A stretch of 64,000 nucleotides of DNA from JAOUEA01 sp035550775 (GTDB taxonomy: Bacteria; Actinomycetota; UBA4738; HRBIN12), in NCBI GenBank assembly GCA_035550775.1, contig DASZOO010000248.1, positions 1-64,000 of the forward strand, in the 5' to 3' direction. The notes under the pieces were generated by a model. The model ran no database searches, had not been told where the DNA came from, and saw only the letters and a list, made by a program, of their open reading frames with translations. A program made the translations under genes and the position numbers. Position 1 is the stretch's first letter; each line of letters starts with the position of its first letter. Positions 8,113-16,116 of the stretch are shown here, in pieces.

Positions 8113-9327
8113 TCACTCCGCAGCCGGTGCCTCCGCCGGCGACGCGCCCTCCGCCGCGGGCGCTTCCTCCCCCGCGGGCGCTTCCTCCCCCGCAGGCGCT
8201 TCCTCGCCCGCGGGCGCTTCCTCCCTCGCGGGCGCTTCCTCGGCCGCGGGCGGTGCCGGGGCGGGGGCCGCTGCCGCGCGAGCCTCGTCCGCGGCCTGGG
8301 TCTCCGACTTGATGTCGATGCGCCAGCCGGTCAGACGGGCGGCAAGCCGTGCGTTCTGTCCTTCCTTGCCGATCGCGAGCGAGAGCTGGTAGTCGGGCAC
8401 GATCACCATCGCCGTGCCGGTGCCCTCGTCGATGCGCACCTCCCTCACCTTGGCGGGCTGGAGAGCGTTGGCGACGAACTCGGCCGCGTTGTCGGACCAG
8501 GGGACGACATCGATCTTCTCGCCTCGGAGCTCGTTCACCACCATCCGCACGCGTGACCCCTTCGGACCGACACATGCGCCGACCGGGTCGACCCCTGGCT
8601 CGTTGGAGACCACGGCGATCTTCGAGCGGTGCCCCGGCTCGCGAGCCACGGCCCTGATCTCGACGATCCCCTCTTCGACCTCGGGCACCTCCATGGCGAA
8701 CAGGGCCTTGAGCAGTCCGGGGTGCGATCGGCTCACGACGATCTGCGGTCCCTTCGTGCCCTTGCGAACCTCCGTGATGTAGGCCTTGAGCCGCTCGCCG
8801 TGGCGGTAGGGCTCGGTCGGAACCTGCTCGGCCTGTGGCAGGAGCGCCTCCACCTTGCCGAGGTCGAGCAACGTGTACCGGCGCTCCTGCTGCTGCACGA
8901 TGCCCGTGACCACGTCGCCCTCGCGCCCAGCGAACTCCTCGTAGGTCATCTCTCGTTCCGCATCGCGGAGCTTCTGGAAGATGACCTGCTTGGCCGTCTG
9001 CGCGCCGATACGGCCCTTGAACTCGTCGGTGACCTCGACCTCCTCCTCGCCCAGGACCTTCATCTCGAGTGTCGGCTCGGCGCCCTCCTCGACGGGCGGC
9101 ATCTCGATCTCCTCGAGATCCTGCTTCCACATCCGGAGGTCGCCGCTCTCGGAGTCGATCACGGCACGGAAGCCCACGAAGTCGTCGTCGGCGTTCGGGT
9201 TCTCCTGCTTCCACCACGTCTTGTACGCGGACGCCATCGCCTCCTCGAGTCCCAGCAGGATCGTCTCGAATGCGATGCCCTTCTCTCGTTCCAGTTCCCG
9301 CAGCGCGGCGATCATCTCGGCGTTCAT
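8113..9327 (-). CDS. nusA: Transcription termination/antitermination protein NusA
   Basis: A 404-residue protein with the N-terminal RNA-polymerase-binding domain, an S1 domain (about residues 130-200) and two KH domains with the GPKGSRVRMVVNEL and IGKEGQNARLAARL loops. It binds elongating polymerase and influences pausing, termination and antitermination. The ending is unusual: the last 65 residues or so are Ala/Pro/Glu-rich with a PAGEEA repeat encoded by an 18-base tandem repeat. ATG at 9327 overlaps the rimP stop as ATGA. Confidence 0.96.
   Translation of the reverse strand: MNAEMIAALRELEREKGIAFETILLGLEEAMASAYKTWWKQENPNADDDFVGFRAVIDSESGDLRMWKQDLEEIEMPPVEEGAEPTLEMKVLGEEEVEVTDEFKGRIGAQTAKQVIFQKLRDAEREMTYEEFAGREGDVVTGIVQQQERRYTLLDLGKVEALLPQAEQVPTEPYRHGERLKAYITEVRKGTKGPQIVVSRSHPGLLKALFAMEVPEVEEGIVEIRAVAREPGHRSKIAVVSNEPGVDPVGACVGPKGSRVRMVVNELRGEKIDVVPWSDNAAEFVANALQPAKVREVRIDEGTGTAMVIVPDYQLSLAIGKEGQNARLAARLTGWRIDIKSETQAADEARAAAAPAPAPPAAEEAPAREEAPAGEEAPAGEEAPAGEEAPAAEGASPAEAPAAE
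8153..8242. repeat. Five tandem copies of an 18-base unit in the nusA 3' end
   Basis: The unit CCCGCGGGCGCTTCCTCC (plus strand) occurs five times with one to three changes per copy. It is in frame and encodes the PAGEEA hexapeptide on the minus strand. The unit length, a multiple of three, suits slippage expansion inside a disordered tail. It is not a CRISPR array because there are no spacers. Confidence 0.9.
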
Positions 9328-9791
9328 GCGTTGCTCCTCTTCAGCTCGGCGGCCCAGTCGACGACCGTGCGCGCCGAGGCGATCTCGGCGAGCGGCACCC
9401 GCAACGCCTCGTCGCCGATCACGAGAGTGATCCCCTCGTCGTCGGCATCGGCCAGCCTGCCCGTATGGGTCCTCGACCCGGCCAGGGGTGCCGTCGTCTT
9501 CACCTTCACCTGCTCACCCACGGCGCGCCCGAAGTGCTCGGGCCGCCGCAACGGCCGCTCGAGACCGGGTGACGAGATCTGCAGGTCGTACGGGCCGGTC
9601 TCGTAGCCCTCGGCGTCGAGACGGCGCGACACCAGCTCCGAGAGCCGAGACAGCGTGTCGAGGTCGACGCCGTCGGGTCCGTCGACGATCACGCGAAGGA
9701 CCTTCCGGCCGCCTTCGCGACCTCGGGTCACGTCGTACAACCGAAGGCCTTGGGCCTCGACCACGGGCCCGAGCAGGGCTTCCACATCCAC
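9324..9791 (-). CDS. rimP: Ribosome maturation factor RimP
   Basis: A 155-residue protein needed for 30S assembly, with the pattern RKVLRVIVDGPDGVDLDTL and the ISSPGLERPLRRPEHF motif. A longer frame reaches 9845, but GTG at 9791 is preceded by a strong GGGGAGGG (9799-9806) and the upstream codons lie in a hairpin leader, so 9791 is the supported start. It is the first gene of rimP-nusA-ylxR-infB. Confidence 0.93.
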   Translation of the reverse strand: MDVEALLGPVVEAQGLRLYDVTRGREGGRKVLRVIVDGPDGVDLDTLSRLSELVSRRLDAEGYETGPYDLQISSPGLERPLRRPEHFGRAVGEQVKVKTTAPLAGSRTHTGRLADADDEGITLVIGDEALRVPLAEIASARTVVDWAAELKRSNA

Positions 9792-9818
9792 CGCTCGACC
9801 CTCCCCTACGAACGAGAA

Positions 9819-9836
9819 GGTGGGCGCGAGCCCACC
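9819..9836 (-). promoter_or_regulatory. Hairpin in the rimP-nusA-infB 5' leader
   Basis: A perfect 7-base-pair stem GGTGGGC/GCCCACC with a 4-base loop. It sits between the putative -10 element at 9872-9877 and the rimP ribosome-binding site at 9799-9806. On the transcript it is followed by TTCTCGTTCG. It could be an attenuator or an mRNA-stability or NusA-autoregulation element; the role is inferred. Confidence 0.5.
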
Positions 9837-9871
9837 TCCGAACACACGTCTGCGACTCCAGTACGAGTACG

Positions 9872-9877
9872 AGTATA
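9872..9877 (-). promoter_or_regulatory. Putative -10 element TATACT for the rimP operon
   Basis: TATACT on the minus strand in the 77-base gap before proS. No clear -35 is visible at the usual spacing. The predicted leader to rimP would be about 73 bases and include the hairpin. Confidence 0.35.
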
Positions 9878-9921
9878 GCCCACGACCTGCGGGAACGGCC
9901 CGGGATGCGGATCGCGCGGGA

Positions 9922-11628
9922 CTAGGGCGCCGCCGCGAGCAGGTCCAGGACCGCCTGGGCCGACCCCTCGACCGTTGCGTGGGAACGCTCCCCCGTCGAG
10001 CGCAGCTTCAAGTCCACCGATCCCTCGGCGAGGCCGCGTTTGCCCACGGTGACCTGGACGGGGTAGCCGACGAGGTCCGCATCGGCGAACTTGACCCCGG
10101 CTCGCTCATCGCGATCGTCGAGCAGCACCTCGACGCCCAGCGCAGCGAGCTCGTCGTGGATGCGGACGCCCTCGCGCACGACGTCGTCGTCGTCTGCGTT
10201 GGCCATGATCACGACGACCTGGAACGGCGCCAGGTGCTTGGGCCAGACGATGCCCTGCTCGTCGTGGTGCTGTTCCACGACCGCCGCGAGGATGCGGCTG
10301 ATGCCGATGCCGTAGCAGCCCATCTCGTAGGGCCTCTGGGTGCCGTCCTCGTCCTGGAACGTGGCCTCGAGGGGTGCGGAGTACTTCGTGCCGAGCTGGT
10401 AGATGTGGGCGACCACGATCGATCGGCCGAGCCGCAAACGCCCGCCGTCGACGGGACACGTGTCGCCTTCACGGAACTCCACGAGGTCCTCCCACCGATC
10501 GACCCGGAAATCTCGCCCGAGGTTGGCGCCGGTGACGTGCCGGTCGGGCTCGTTCGACCCAGTCACCCAGTCGGCGCCGCCGCGGACGAGCTCGTCGGCG
10601 AACATCTCGACGTCATCGCCGAAGCCCTGAGGTCCGACGTAGCCCTTGGCGAACCCGCGCCGGTCGAAGTCCTCGTCGTCGAAGGGCCGCACCCGCTCGG
10701 GGAACACGAGCTTCTCGAGCTTGTTCACGCTGACCTCGCGGTCGCCGGGCACGAGCACGGCGACGGTGCGCGAGCCGACGTCGAACATCACGCACTTCAA
10801 CGTCCGCGACGCATCGATGCCCAGGAAGGTCGCGAGGGACTCGATCGTGGGAGTACCCGGCGTGTCGACCACCGTCAACGGCTCGACACCCGGGCCGGCC
10901 GGTGGCGGCGCCCCCGGGCGGGCCGCCTCGACGTCGGCGAGGTAGTCACCGTTCTCGCATTCCACGAACAGGTCTTCACCGACGTCGGCCCGGGCCATGA
11001 ACTCGTGGTTCACGCCGCCGCCGATCTGTCCCGGGTCGGCCTCGACCACCGCCAGGTCGAGCCCGATCCTGTCGAAGATGCGAACGTAGGCCTCGTACAT
11101 GACGCGATAGCTCTCGCTCAACCCGGCCGCGTCGCGATCGAACGAGTAGGCGTCCTTCATCAGGAACTCCCGGACCCGCAGCAACCCGAACCGCGGACGG
11201 AACTCGTCGCGGTACTTCCACTCGACCTGATAGAGGTTCACGGGCAGGTCCCGGTAGCTCGGCAGGTCGCCGGCCACCAACGGCGTCACGACCTCCTCTT
11301 CGGTCGGCCCGAGCAGGAGGTCACGGCCGTGTCGATCGGTGAACCGGAAGAGCGTCTCGCCGTACAGCTCGTAGCGGCCCGTCGCCTTCCAGGGTTTCGC
11401 GGGCAGCACGATCGGCATGCGGATCTCCACGGAGCCCGCAGCCTCCATCTCCTCTCGAACGATCGATTCGATCGTGCGCATCACGCGCATGGCCAGCGGC
11501 AGGGTCACGTACGCGCCCGCCATCACCTGGCGGATGAATCCCGCCCGCAGCAGCAGACGATGTGACGCGATCTCCGCGTCGGCCGGATCGTCGCGCAGGG
11601 TGGGAACGAACAACTTCGACAGACGCAT
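9922..11628 (-). CDS. proS: Prolyl-tRNA synthetase
   Basis: A 568-residue class II aminoacyl-tRNA synthetase of the bacterial type with the inserted editing domain. Motif 2 is around QVEWKYRDEFRPRFGLLR and motif 3 is MGCYGIGISRILAA. The insertion between them (about residues 225-400) should hydrolyse Ala-tRNA(Pro). The anticodon-binding domain closes the protein. ATG at 11628 gives the conserved MRLSKLF beginning and has TATCCT 9 bases upstream. It precedes rimP on the same strand. Confidence 0.97.
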   Translation of the reverse strand: MRLSKLFVPTLRDDPADAEIASHRLLLRAGFIRQVMAGAYVTLPLAMRVMRTIESIVREEMEAAGSVEIRMPIVLPAKPWKATGRYELYGETLFRFTDRHGRDLLLGPTEEEVVTPLVAGDLPSYRDLPVNLYQVEWKYRDEFRPRFGLLRVREFLMKDAYSFDRDAAGLSESYRVMYEAYVRIFDRIGLDLAVVEADPGQIGGGVNHEFMARADVGEDLFVECENGDYLADVEAARPGAPPPAGPGVEPLTVVDTPGTPTIESLATFLGIDASRTLKCVMFDVGSRTVAVLVPGDREVSVNKLEKLVFPERVRPFDDEDFDRRGFAKGYVGPQGFGDDVEMFADELVRGGADWVTGSNEPDRHVTGANLGRDFRVDRWEDLVEFREGDTCPVDGGRLRLGRSIVVAHIYQLGTKYSAPLEATFQDEDGTQRPYEMGCYGIGISRILAAVVEQHHDEQGIVWPKHLAPFQVVVIMANADDDDVVREGVRIHDELAALGVEVLLDDRDERAGVKFADADLVGYPVQVTVGKRGLAEGSVDLKLRSTGERSHATVEGSAQAVLDLLAAAP

Positions 11629-11643
11629 AGGGGGCACAGGATA
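11629..11643 (-). promoter_or_regulatory. -10 element TATCCT for proS
   Basis: TATCCT at 11638-11643 (minus strand) lies 9 bases before the proS ATG. No ribosome-binding site lies between, so the mRNA is predicted to be nearly leaderless. Confidence 0.45.
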
Positions 11644-11676
11644 GCGGCCGATCGGAGCGGCCCCGCCTGCGGACCG

Positions 11677-11705
11677 TTGACGGACCCCGGCCCTGCGGTC
11701 ACAAT
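11677..11705 (+). promoter_or_regulatory. trp promoter: TTGACG, 17-base spacer, CACAAT
   Basis: -35 TTGACG at 11677-11682, an exactly 17-base spacer, -10 CACAAT at 11700-11705. It is the best sigma-70-type match in the window. The expected transcription start is at or beside the A of the leader-peptide ATG at 11713. Confidence 0.7.
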
Positions 11706-11712
11706 CGCGGCC

Positions 11713-11781
11713 ATGCCGACGCGTGTGATCCGCTGGTCCTGGCGCCGGGGCTCCGAGAGCCCGGCGCTCGCGCGCGTCTAG
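11713..11781 (+). CDS. trpL: trp operon leader peptide (TrpL)
   Basis: A 22-codon reading frame, MPTRVIRWSWRRGSESPALA followed by RV, ending in TAG. Trp codons are at positions 8 and 10 in a WSW cluster. It lies between a good promoter and trpE. The ATG is 8 bases after the -10 hexamer, so the peptide should be translated from a leaderless RNA. A hairpin starts at the second Trp codon and a terminator-like hairpin follows at 11807-11839. By analogy with classical attenuation, a ribosome stalled at scarce Trp would block the first hairpin and favour read-through. Function is inferred from architecture. Confidence 0.75.
   Translation: MPTRVIRWSWRRGSESPALARV
11741..11768 (+). promoter_or_regulatory. 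Attenuator hairpin 1:2 overlapping the Trp codons
   Basis: The stem is CGCCGGGGCTC (11743-11753) with GAGCCCGGCG (11757-11766), one bulged G and a CGA loop. A ribosome paused at Trp codon 10 (11740-11742) would cover the left arm. The freed GCCCGG (11759-11764) can pair with CCGGGC (11814-11819), the left arm of the terminator, as an antiterminator. Confidence 0.6.
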
Positions 11782-11806
11782 TCACCGCAGCCCCACCCTC
11801 GACACC

Positions 11807-11839
11807 GCGAACCCCGGGCGACCCCCCGGGGTCGTTCGC
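11807..11839 (+). terminator. trp attenuator terminator hairpin
   Basis: ACCCCGGG (11811-11818) pairs with CCCGGGGT (11825-11832) around a 6-base loop. The outer GCGAA/TTCGC can extend the stem across a bulge. There is no long U tract, as is common in high-GC genomes. It ends just before the trpE ribosome-binding site GAGGAGG at 11845-11851. Confidence 0.6.
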
Positions 11840-11858
11840 TCTCTGAGGAGGCCCGACA

Positions 11859-13358
11859 GTGGAACCACGGATCCGCCCCGACCGCGAGTCCTTCGACATG
11901 CTCGCGGCCGAGTGGCCGATCGTGCCGGTCTGGGCGGAGCTGCTGGCCGACGTGTCCACGCCCGTCGGTTTGTTCCCCTCGCTCGCGGGGAGCGGCCCCG
12001 GCCTGCTCCTGGAGTCGGTGGAGCGATCCGAACGATGGGGCCGCTACTCCTTCGTCGCGGGTGACCCGGCGGCGATCCTCCTCGGTGACCGCGACGGCGT
12101 GCACATCACCGACATCGCTCGCGAGCTGCCGATCCCGCCGGCCGACGGCCCGCCACGTCAGGCCCTGATCGAGACGGCGCGATCGCTGCGGGCCCCGCGG
12201 CTGCCGGACCTGCCGGCGCTCACGGGAGGGTTGATGGGCTATGTCGCCTACGAGGCCGCGGAGCTGCTGGACGGCCATCCGGTTCCCGACCCATCGTCGG
12301 CCCCCGTGCCCCCGATCGCGCTCCTGGTCATCGATCGCGCGATCGTCTTCGACCACTGGAGGCAGCGTCTGCTTCTGGTGGCACACGTCCCCGCCGGGCG
12401 CTACGACGACGGCGTGGCGGCCGTTCGGGAGCTCGCCGATCGCGTCGGCCACGCGAGCCCGCCCGGACTCGAGGCCGTTCCGCCCACGGATGTGTCCGCA
12501 CGCGACGGCACGTCGAACATGTCCGACGATCGATACCGCGAGATCGTCTCCTCGTTCAAGGAGCACATCCTGGCGGGTGACATCTTCCAGGGCGTGGCGT
12601 CCCGACGCGTCACGTTCCCCGCACCCGACGGCGGGTACTCGATCTATCGCCGTCTGCGGGTCGCCAACCCTGCGCCCTACATGTTCTTCCTACGGATGAT
12701 GGGCATCGAGCTCGCGGGGTCCTCCCCCGAGCCGCTGGTTCGCGTCGAGGAAGGCCGGGTCTCCACTCGACCGATCGCGGGCACCCGGCCACGAGGTGAG
12801 ACCGAGGTCCGCGACCGGCTGCTGGAGCACGAGCTGCTCGCCGATCCGAAGGAGCAGGCCGAGCATGCGATGCTGGTCGACCTGGCCCGCAACGACCTCG
12901 GAAGGGTCTGCATCGCGGGCAGCGTCGAACCGACCCAGCTGATGGAGGTCGAGCGGTTCACGAAGGTGATGCACATCGTCTCGACGATCGAGGGCGACTT
13001 GCGCCACGACATGCACCCCCTCGACGCCCTCGCCGTCACCTTCCCGGCCGGCACGTTGAGCGGCGCTCCGAAGCACCGCGCCATGGAGCTGATCGCGTCG
13101 CACGAGCCCGACGCTCGAGGGCCGTACGGCGGCGCGGTCGGGTACTGCACGTTCCAGGGAGATCTGGACTTCTGCATCACGATCCGCACGGCGGTCGTCA
13201 AGGACGGGAAGGCACACCTGCAGTCGGGCGCCGGCATCGTCGCCGATTCCGACCCGCAGACCGAGCTCGACGAGACGAAGGCGAAGGCATCGGCGCTGCT
13301 CCCCGCGGTCGTCCCAGGGCGAGACGGCCACCTCGACGCCGAGGGGGCGGTGCGATGA
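11859..13358 (+). CDS. trpE: Anthranilate synthase component I
   Basis: A 499-residue chorismate-using enzyme that makes anthranilate with ammonia from TrpG, the first committed step of tryptophan synthesis. Signature blocks are GSSPEPLVRV, RPIAGTRPRG, LVDLARNDLGRV, HIVSTIEG and FPAGTLSGAPKHRA. GTG start at 11859 behind GAGGAGG. It overlaps trpG by ATGA. It is preceded by the leader peptide and attenuator described above. The other trp genes are not in the window, so this is a split trpEG unit. Confidence 0.97.
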   Translation: MEPRIRPDRESFDMLAAEWPIVPVWAELLADVSTPVGLFPSLAGSGPGLLLESVERSERWGRYSFVAGDPAAILLGDRDGVHITDIARELPIPPADGPPRQALIETARSLRAPRLPDLPALTGGLMGYVAYEAAELLDGHPVPDPSSAPVPPIALLVIDRAIVFDHWRQRLLLVAHVPAGRYDDGVAAVRELADRVGHASPPGLEAVPPTDVSARDGTSNMSDDRYREIVSSFKEHILAGDIFQGVASRRVTFPAPDGGYSIYRRLRVANPAPYMFFLRMMGIELAGSSPEPLVRVEEGRVSTRPIAGTRPRGETEVRDRLLEHELLADPKEQAEHAMLVDLARNDLGRVCIAGSVEPTQLMEVERFTKVMHIVSTIEGDLRHDMHPLDALAVTFPAGTLSGAPKHRAMELIASHEPDARGPYGGAVGYCTFQGDLDFCITIRTAVVKDGKAHLQSGAGIVADSDPQTELDETKAKASALLPAVVPGRDGHLDAEGAVR

Positions 13359-13921
13359 TCCTGGTCGTCGACCACTACGACTCGTTCACCTACAACCTGG
13401 TGCAGCTCGTGGAGAGCCTCGGACACGCGACCGAGGTCGTGAAGAGCGATGCGGAGCCGGCCGCGGCGCTCATCGCCCGCTCACCGGAGGCGGTCATCCT
13501 CTCCCCGGGGCCCGGCAGACCCGAGGCGGCGGGGTGCTTCACGGCGCTGCTCGACGACCTGCCCGCCGAGACCCCGGTGCTCGGCGTCTGCCTGGGTCAC
13601 CAGGCGATCGGCATCGAGTACGGCGGCACGGTCGACCGGACCGAGCCCGTGCACGGCAAGGCGTCCTCGGTGCACCACGATGGGGCCGGCATCTTCGGAG
13701 GCGTTCACGATCCCTTCGAGGCGGGCCGCTACCACTCCCTCGTCGTCGAGCGAGGCGACCTGCCGGCGGAGCTCGTGCTCACGGCCTGGACCGACGACGG
13801 CCTCGTGATGGGCACGCGGCACCGCGAGCTGCCCCGCTACGGGGTGCAGTTCCACCCCGAGAGCATCCTGACGCCCGAGGGCCCGACGATCGTCCGGAAC
13901 TTCCTGGCGCTCACGCGTTGA
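13355..13921 (+). CDS. trpG: Anthranilate synthase component II (glutamine amidotransferase)
   Basis: A 188-residue class I glutamine amidotransferase supplying ammonia to TrpE. It begins MILVVDHYDSFTYNLVQ. The nucleophile Cys is in GVCLGHQAIG and the triad His/Glu in QFHPESILTPEG. It overlaps trpE by ATGA, consistent with equal expression. TrpG can also serve aminodeoxychorismate synthase, but the trpE partner makes the tryptophan role primary. It converges on the secreted-protein gene 9 bases away. Confidence 0.96.
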   Translation: MILVVDHYDSFTYNLVQLVESLGHATEVVKSDAEPAAALIARSPEAVILSPGPGRPEAAGCFTALLDDLPAETPVLGVCLGHQAIGIEYGGTVDRTEPVHGKASSVHHDGAGIFGGVHDPFEAGRYHSLVVERGDLPAELVLTAWTDDGLVMGTRHRELPRYGVQFHPESILTPEGPTIVRNFLALTR

Positions 13922-13930
13922 CGCGGGGCC

Positions 13931-14920
13931 TCAGCGTGGCCCTGGGCACCTGGGCCCGTAGGCGAACCTCGCGCTGCCCTTCGACACGCGGCACCCACGC
14001 GTGTCGACCGCCACGAACGCCCCGGCGGGCACACGCTTGAGCTGGTCGAGCAGCCCGTTGGTCCATGCGGGGTCGCGTGTCCCCTGGAAGTACCAGTCGC
14101 TGCCGTTGTCGGCGACGATGACGCCGTAGCGCTTCATCGCCCGCAACACCACCTTCGCGTGGCCGCCGAACCGCGAGAGGTCGAAGCCACCCTTGAGACG
14201 GAACCGAGCGCCCATCGGCGGACATCGCCGGTCGGCTTGCCCCGCCTGGTGCCGCGCCGGCCACACGTACCGGCGGCTCGTGCACGACACCGTGAACCGG
14301 ATGGCGTGGTCGATCTCGCCTGCCAGCACCTCGTCCCACCGCACGAGGCCGGGGAAGATCGGCAGCCCGGCGGCATCGGCGCTGGTCCACCCGGCCGGCC
14401 GGAGCCGGTTCGAGCCGAGATCGAAGATCGCCCCGCTGCCGGCGCGCGGGTCGCCCTCGTTCCACCGGGCCGCGAACAACTCGTAGAGGGTGCAGGTGTC
14501 TTCGTCGATCATCAGGGCGTGCCGGTCTGAGCCGCCCTCGACCGGCGTGTCGCCGTCGAACGGGTAGGGGCCGTCGTCGCTCTCGCTCGCATACTGGAAG
14601 GCCACGAACACGTCGGGTTGCCCGGCGCCGACGACCTCGTAGGGCATGCCGTAGTCGGGCGGCCCGAAATCCGGGTGCAGGTCGGTGCGCCCGGCGTGGG
14701 TCGAGCGCTTCCACAGCGAGTTCTTGGGATGCTTCGGGAGTCGCGCGACGTTCAGGTGCCACACGTTGTCGCTCGGGAAGACCTCGCAGGTCGTGTCCGG
14801 CACGGGCGCACGTCGGGCCGGGACCGCCACCGAGGGGGTGGTCGCCTTCGCGGGTGCGATCGCCGCGACCAGCACGATCGTGGCGATCGTGGCGATCGAT
14901 CCCCCCTTCATCCGTGACAT
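13931..14920 (-). CDS. Conserved secreted protein of unknown function
   Basis: A 329-residue protein with an N-terminal signal peptide (hydrophobic IATIATIVLVAAIAPAKA, then a polar mature chain). The mature part has many short aromatic and Gly motifs, including PSDNVWHLNV, GPYPFDGDTP, CTLYELFAA, RPAGWTSADAAGLPIFPGL, VILADNGSDWYF-like VIVADNGSDWYF, and several Cys residues that could form disulphides. I do not recognise a named domain, though the pattern resembles a family of exported proteins common in soil bacteria. Start at 14920, with a second ATG at 14911. It is the last gene after ispG, 62 bases away. Confidence 0.75.
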   Translation of the reverse strand: MSRMKGGSIATIATIVLVAAIAPAKATTPSVAVPARRAPVPDTTCEVFPSDNVWHLNVARLPKHPKNSLWKRSTHAGRTDLHPDFGPPDYGMPYEVVGAGQPDVFVAFQYASESDDGPYPFDGDTPVEGGSDRHALMIDEDTCTLYELFAARWNEGDPRAGSGAIFDLGSNRLRPAGWTSADAAGLPIFPGLVRWDEVLAGEIDHAIRFTVSCTSRRYVWPARHQAGQADRRCPPMGARFRLKGGFDLSRFGGHAKVVLRAMKRYGVIVADNGSDWYFQGTRDPAWTNGLLDQLKRVPAGAFVAVDTRGCRVSKGSARFAYGPRCPGPR

Positions 14921-14982
14921 GCGGCAGGTATCGGCGGTCGCGGCAGGAGAAGTTGAGGAGCGACGACCTCGTTCGGGATCGC

Positions 14983-16080
14983 CTACACCGCCCCCTCGCC
15001 GGCGGCCGCCTTCTCGGCCGCGACCGCCCGGGCCTCGACGAGCAGCGCGTCGACGAGCTCTGATTCCGGCACCTTCGCCACCACCTCGCCTCGGCGGATG
15101 ATGAACCCGAGGCCGTTCCCGCTCGCGATGCCGACGTCGGCCTCGCGTGCCTCACCCGGCCCGTTGACGACGCAGCCCATCACCGCGACCCGCATCGGGA
15201 CCGTGAATCGCTCGCGCTCGATCGCCGCGTTGACCCGCCGCGTGAGCTCGAGCACGTCGACCTCGGCGCGGCCGCACGAGGGGCACGCGACGAGGTCGAG
15301 GCCCCGGTTCCGAAGGCCGAGCGAACGCAGGATCGTCGTCCCCACCTTGACCTCCTCGATGGGGTCGTCGGTGAGCGAGACGCGGATCGTGTCGCCGATG
15401 CCCTCGGCGAGCAGCGTGCCGATGCCGACCGCGGACTTGACCCCGCCCATCGGCATGGGCCCGGCCTCGGTGACGCCGAGGTGCAGCGGGTAGTCGCAGG
15501 CTTCGGCGAGCATGCGGTAGCTCTCGATCATCACGAGCGGGTTCGAGTGCTTGACCGAGATCTTGATGTCGAGGAAGTCCTCGTCCTCGAGGATCCGGGC
15601 CTCGTTCAGGGCGCTCTCGACGAGCGCCTCCGGCGAGGGGGAACCGTGCTTGGCGAGCAGCGCGGGCTCGAGCGAGCCGGCGTTCACCCCGATGCGGATC
15701 GGCACTCCGCGTGCCTTCGCCTCGCGCGCGATGAGCCGCACCTTGTCCTGGTACTTGATGTTCCCGGGGTTGATGCGCAGGCCGTGGATGCCGGCCTCCA
15801 ACGCGGCCATCGCGTACTTCCATTGGAAGTGGATGTCGGCGACCACCGGCACCGTCGACTTCGCGGCGATCGCGACGAGCGCCTCGGCGTCCTCCCAGTG
15901 CGGCACGGCGACCCGCACGATATCGACGCCCCCGGCGACGAGCGAGGCGATCTGCTGCAGGGTGGCGTCGATGTCCGAGGTCTTCGTCGTGGTCATCGAC
16001 TGGATCGACACGGGCGCGTCGCCGCCGATCGCTACGCCGCCGAGATCGATCTGCCGGCTCTTCCTGCGCTCGATGCTCAC
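14983..16080 (-). CDS. ispG: 4-hydroxy-3-methylbut-2-enyl diphosphate synthase IspG
   Basis: A 365-residue 4Fe-4S enzyme of the MEP pathway converting MEcPP to HMBPP. The TIM-barrel half shows VSIQSMTTTKTSD and GLRINPGNI. The C-terminal half has the cluster cysteines in CPSCGR and GCVVNGPGEA. GTG start at 16080 behind GGGAG. The neighbouring dxr is in the adjacent cluster, so two MEP enzymes lie within 6 kb. Confidence 0.97.
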   Translation of the reverse strand: MSIERRKSRQIDLGGVAIGGDAPVSIQSMTTTKTSDIDATLQQIASLVAGGVDIVRVAVPHWEDAEALVAIAAKSTVPVVADIHFQWKYAMAALEAGIHGLRINPGNIKYQDKVRLIAREAKARGVPIRIGVNAGSLEPALLAKHGSPSPEALVESALNEARILEDEDFLDIKISVKHSNPLVMIESYRMLAEACDYPLHLGVTEAGPMPMGGVKSAVGIGTLLAEGIGDTIRVSLTDDPIEEVKVGTTILRSLGLRNRGLDLVACPSCGRAEVDVLELTRRVNAAIERERFTVPMRVAVMGCVVNGPGEAREADVGIASGNGLGFIIRRGEVVAKVPESELVDALLVEARAVAAEKAAAGEGAV

Positions 16081-16116
16081 CGGGCCAGTCTCCCAGGCTC
16101 TCCGGATTCCCCGGCC

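Noticed and set aside
8153..8242. CRISPR-like repeats
   Set aside because: Contiguous 18-base in-frame repeats without spacers, encoding PAGEEA in NusA.
9792..9845. Longer RimP starting at 9845
   Set aside because: The extra codons coincide with a hairpin leader, and a strong ribosome-binding site precedes the GTG at 9791.
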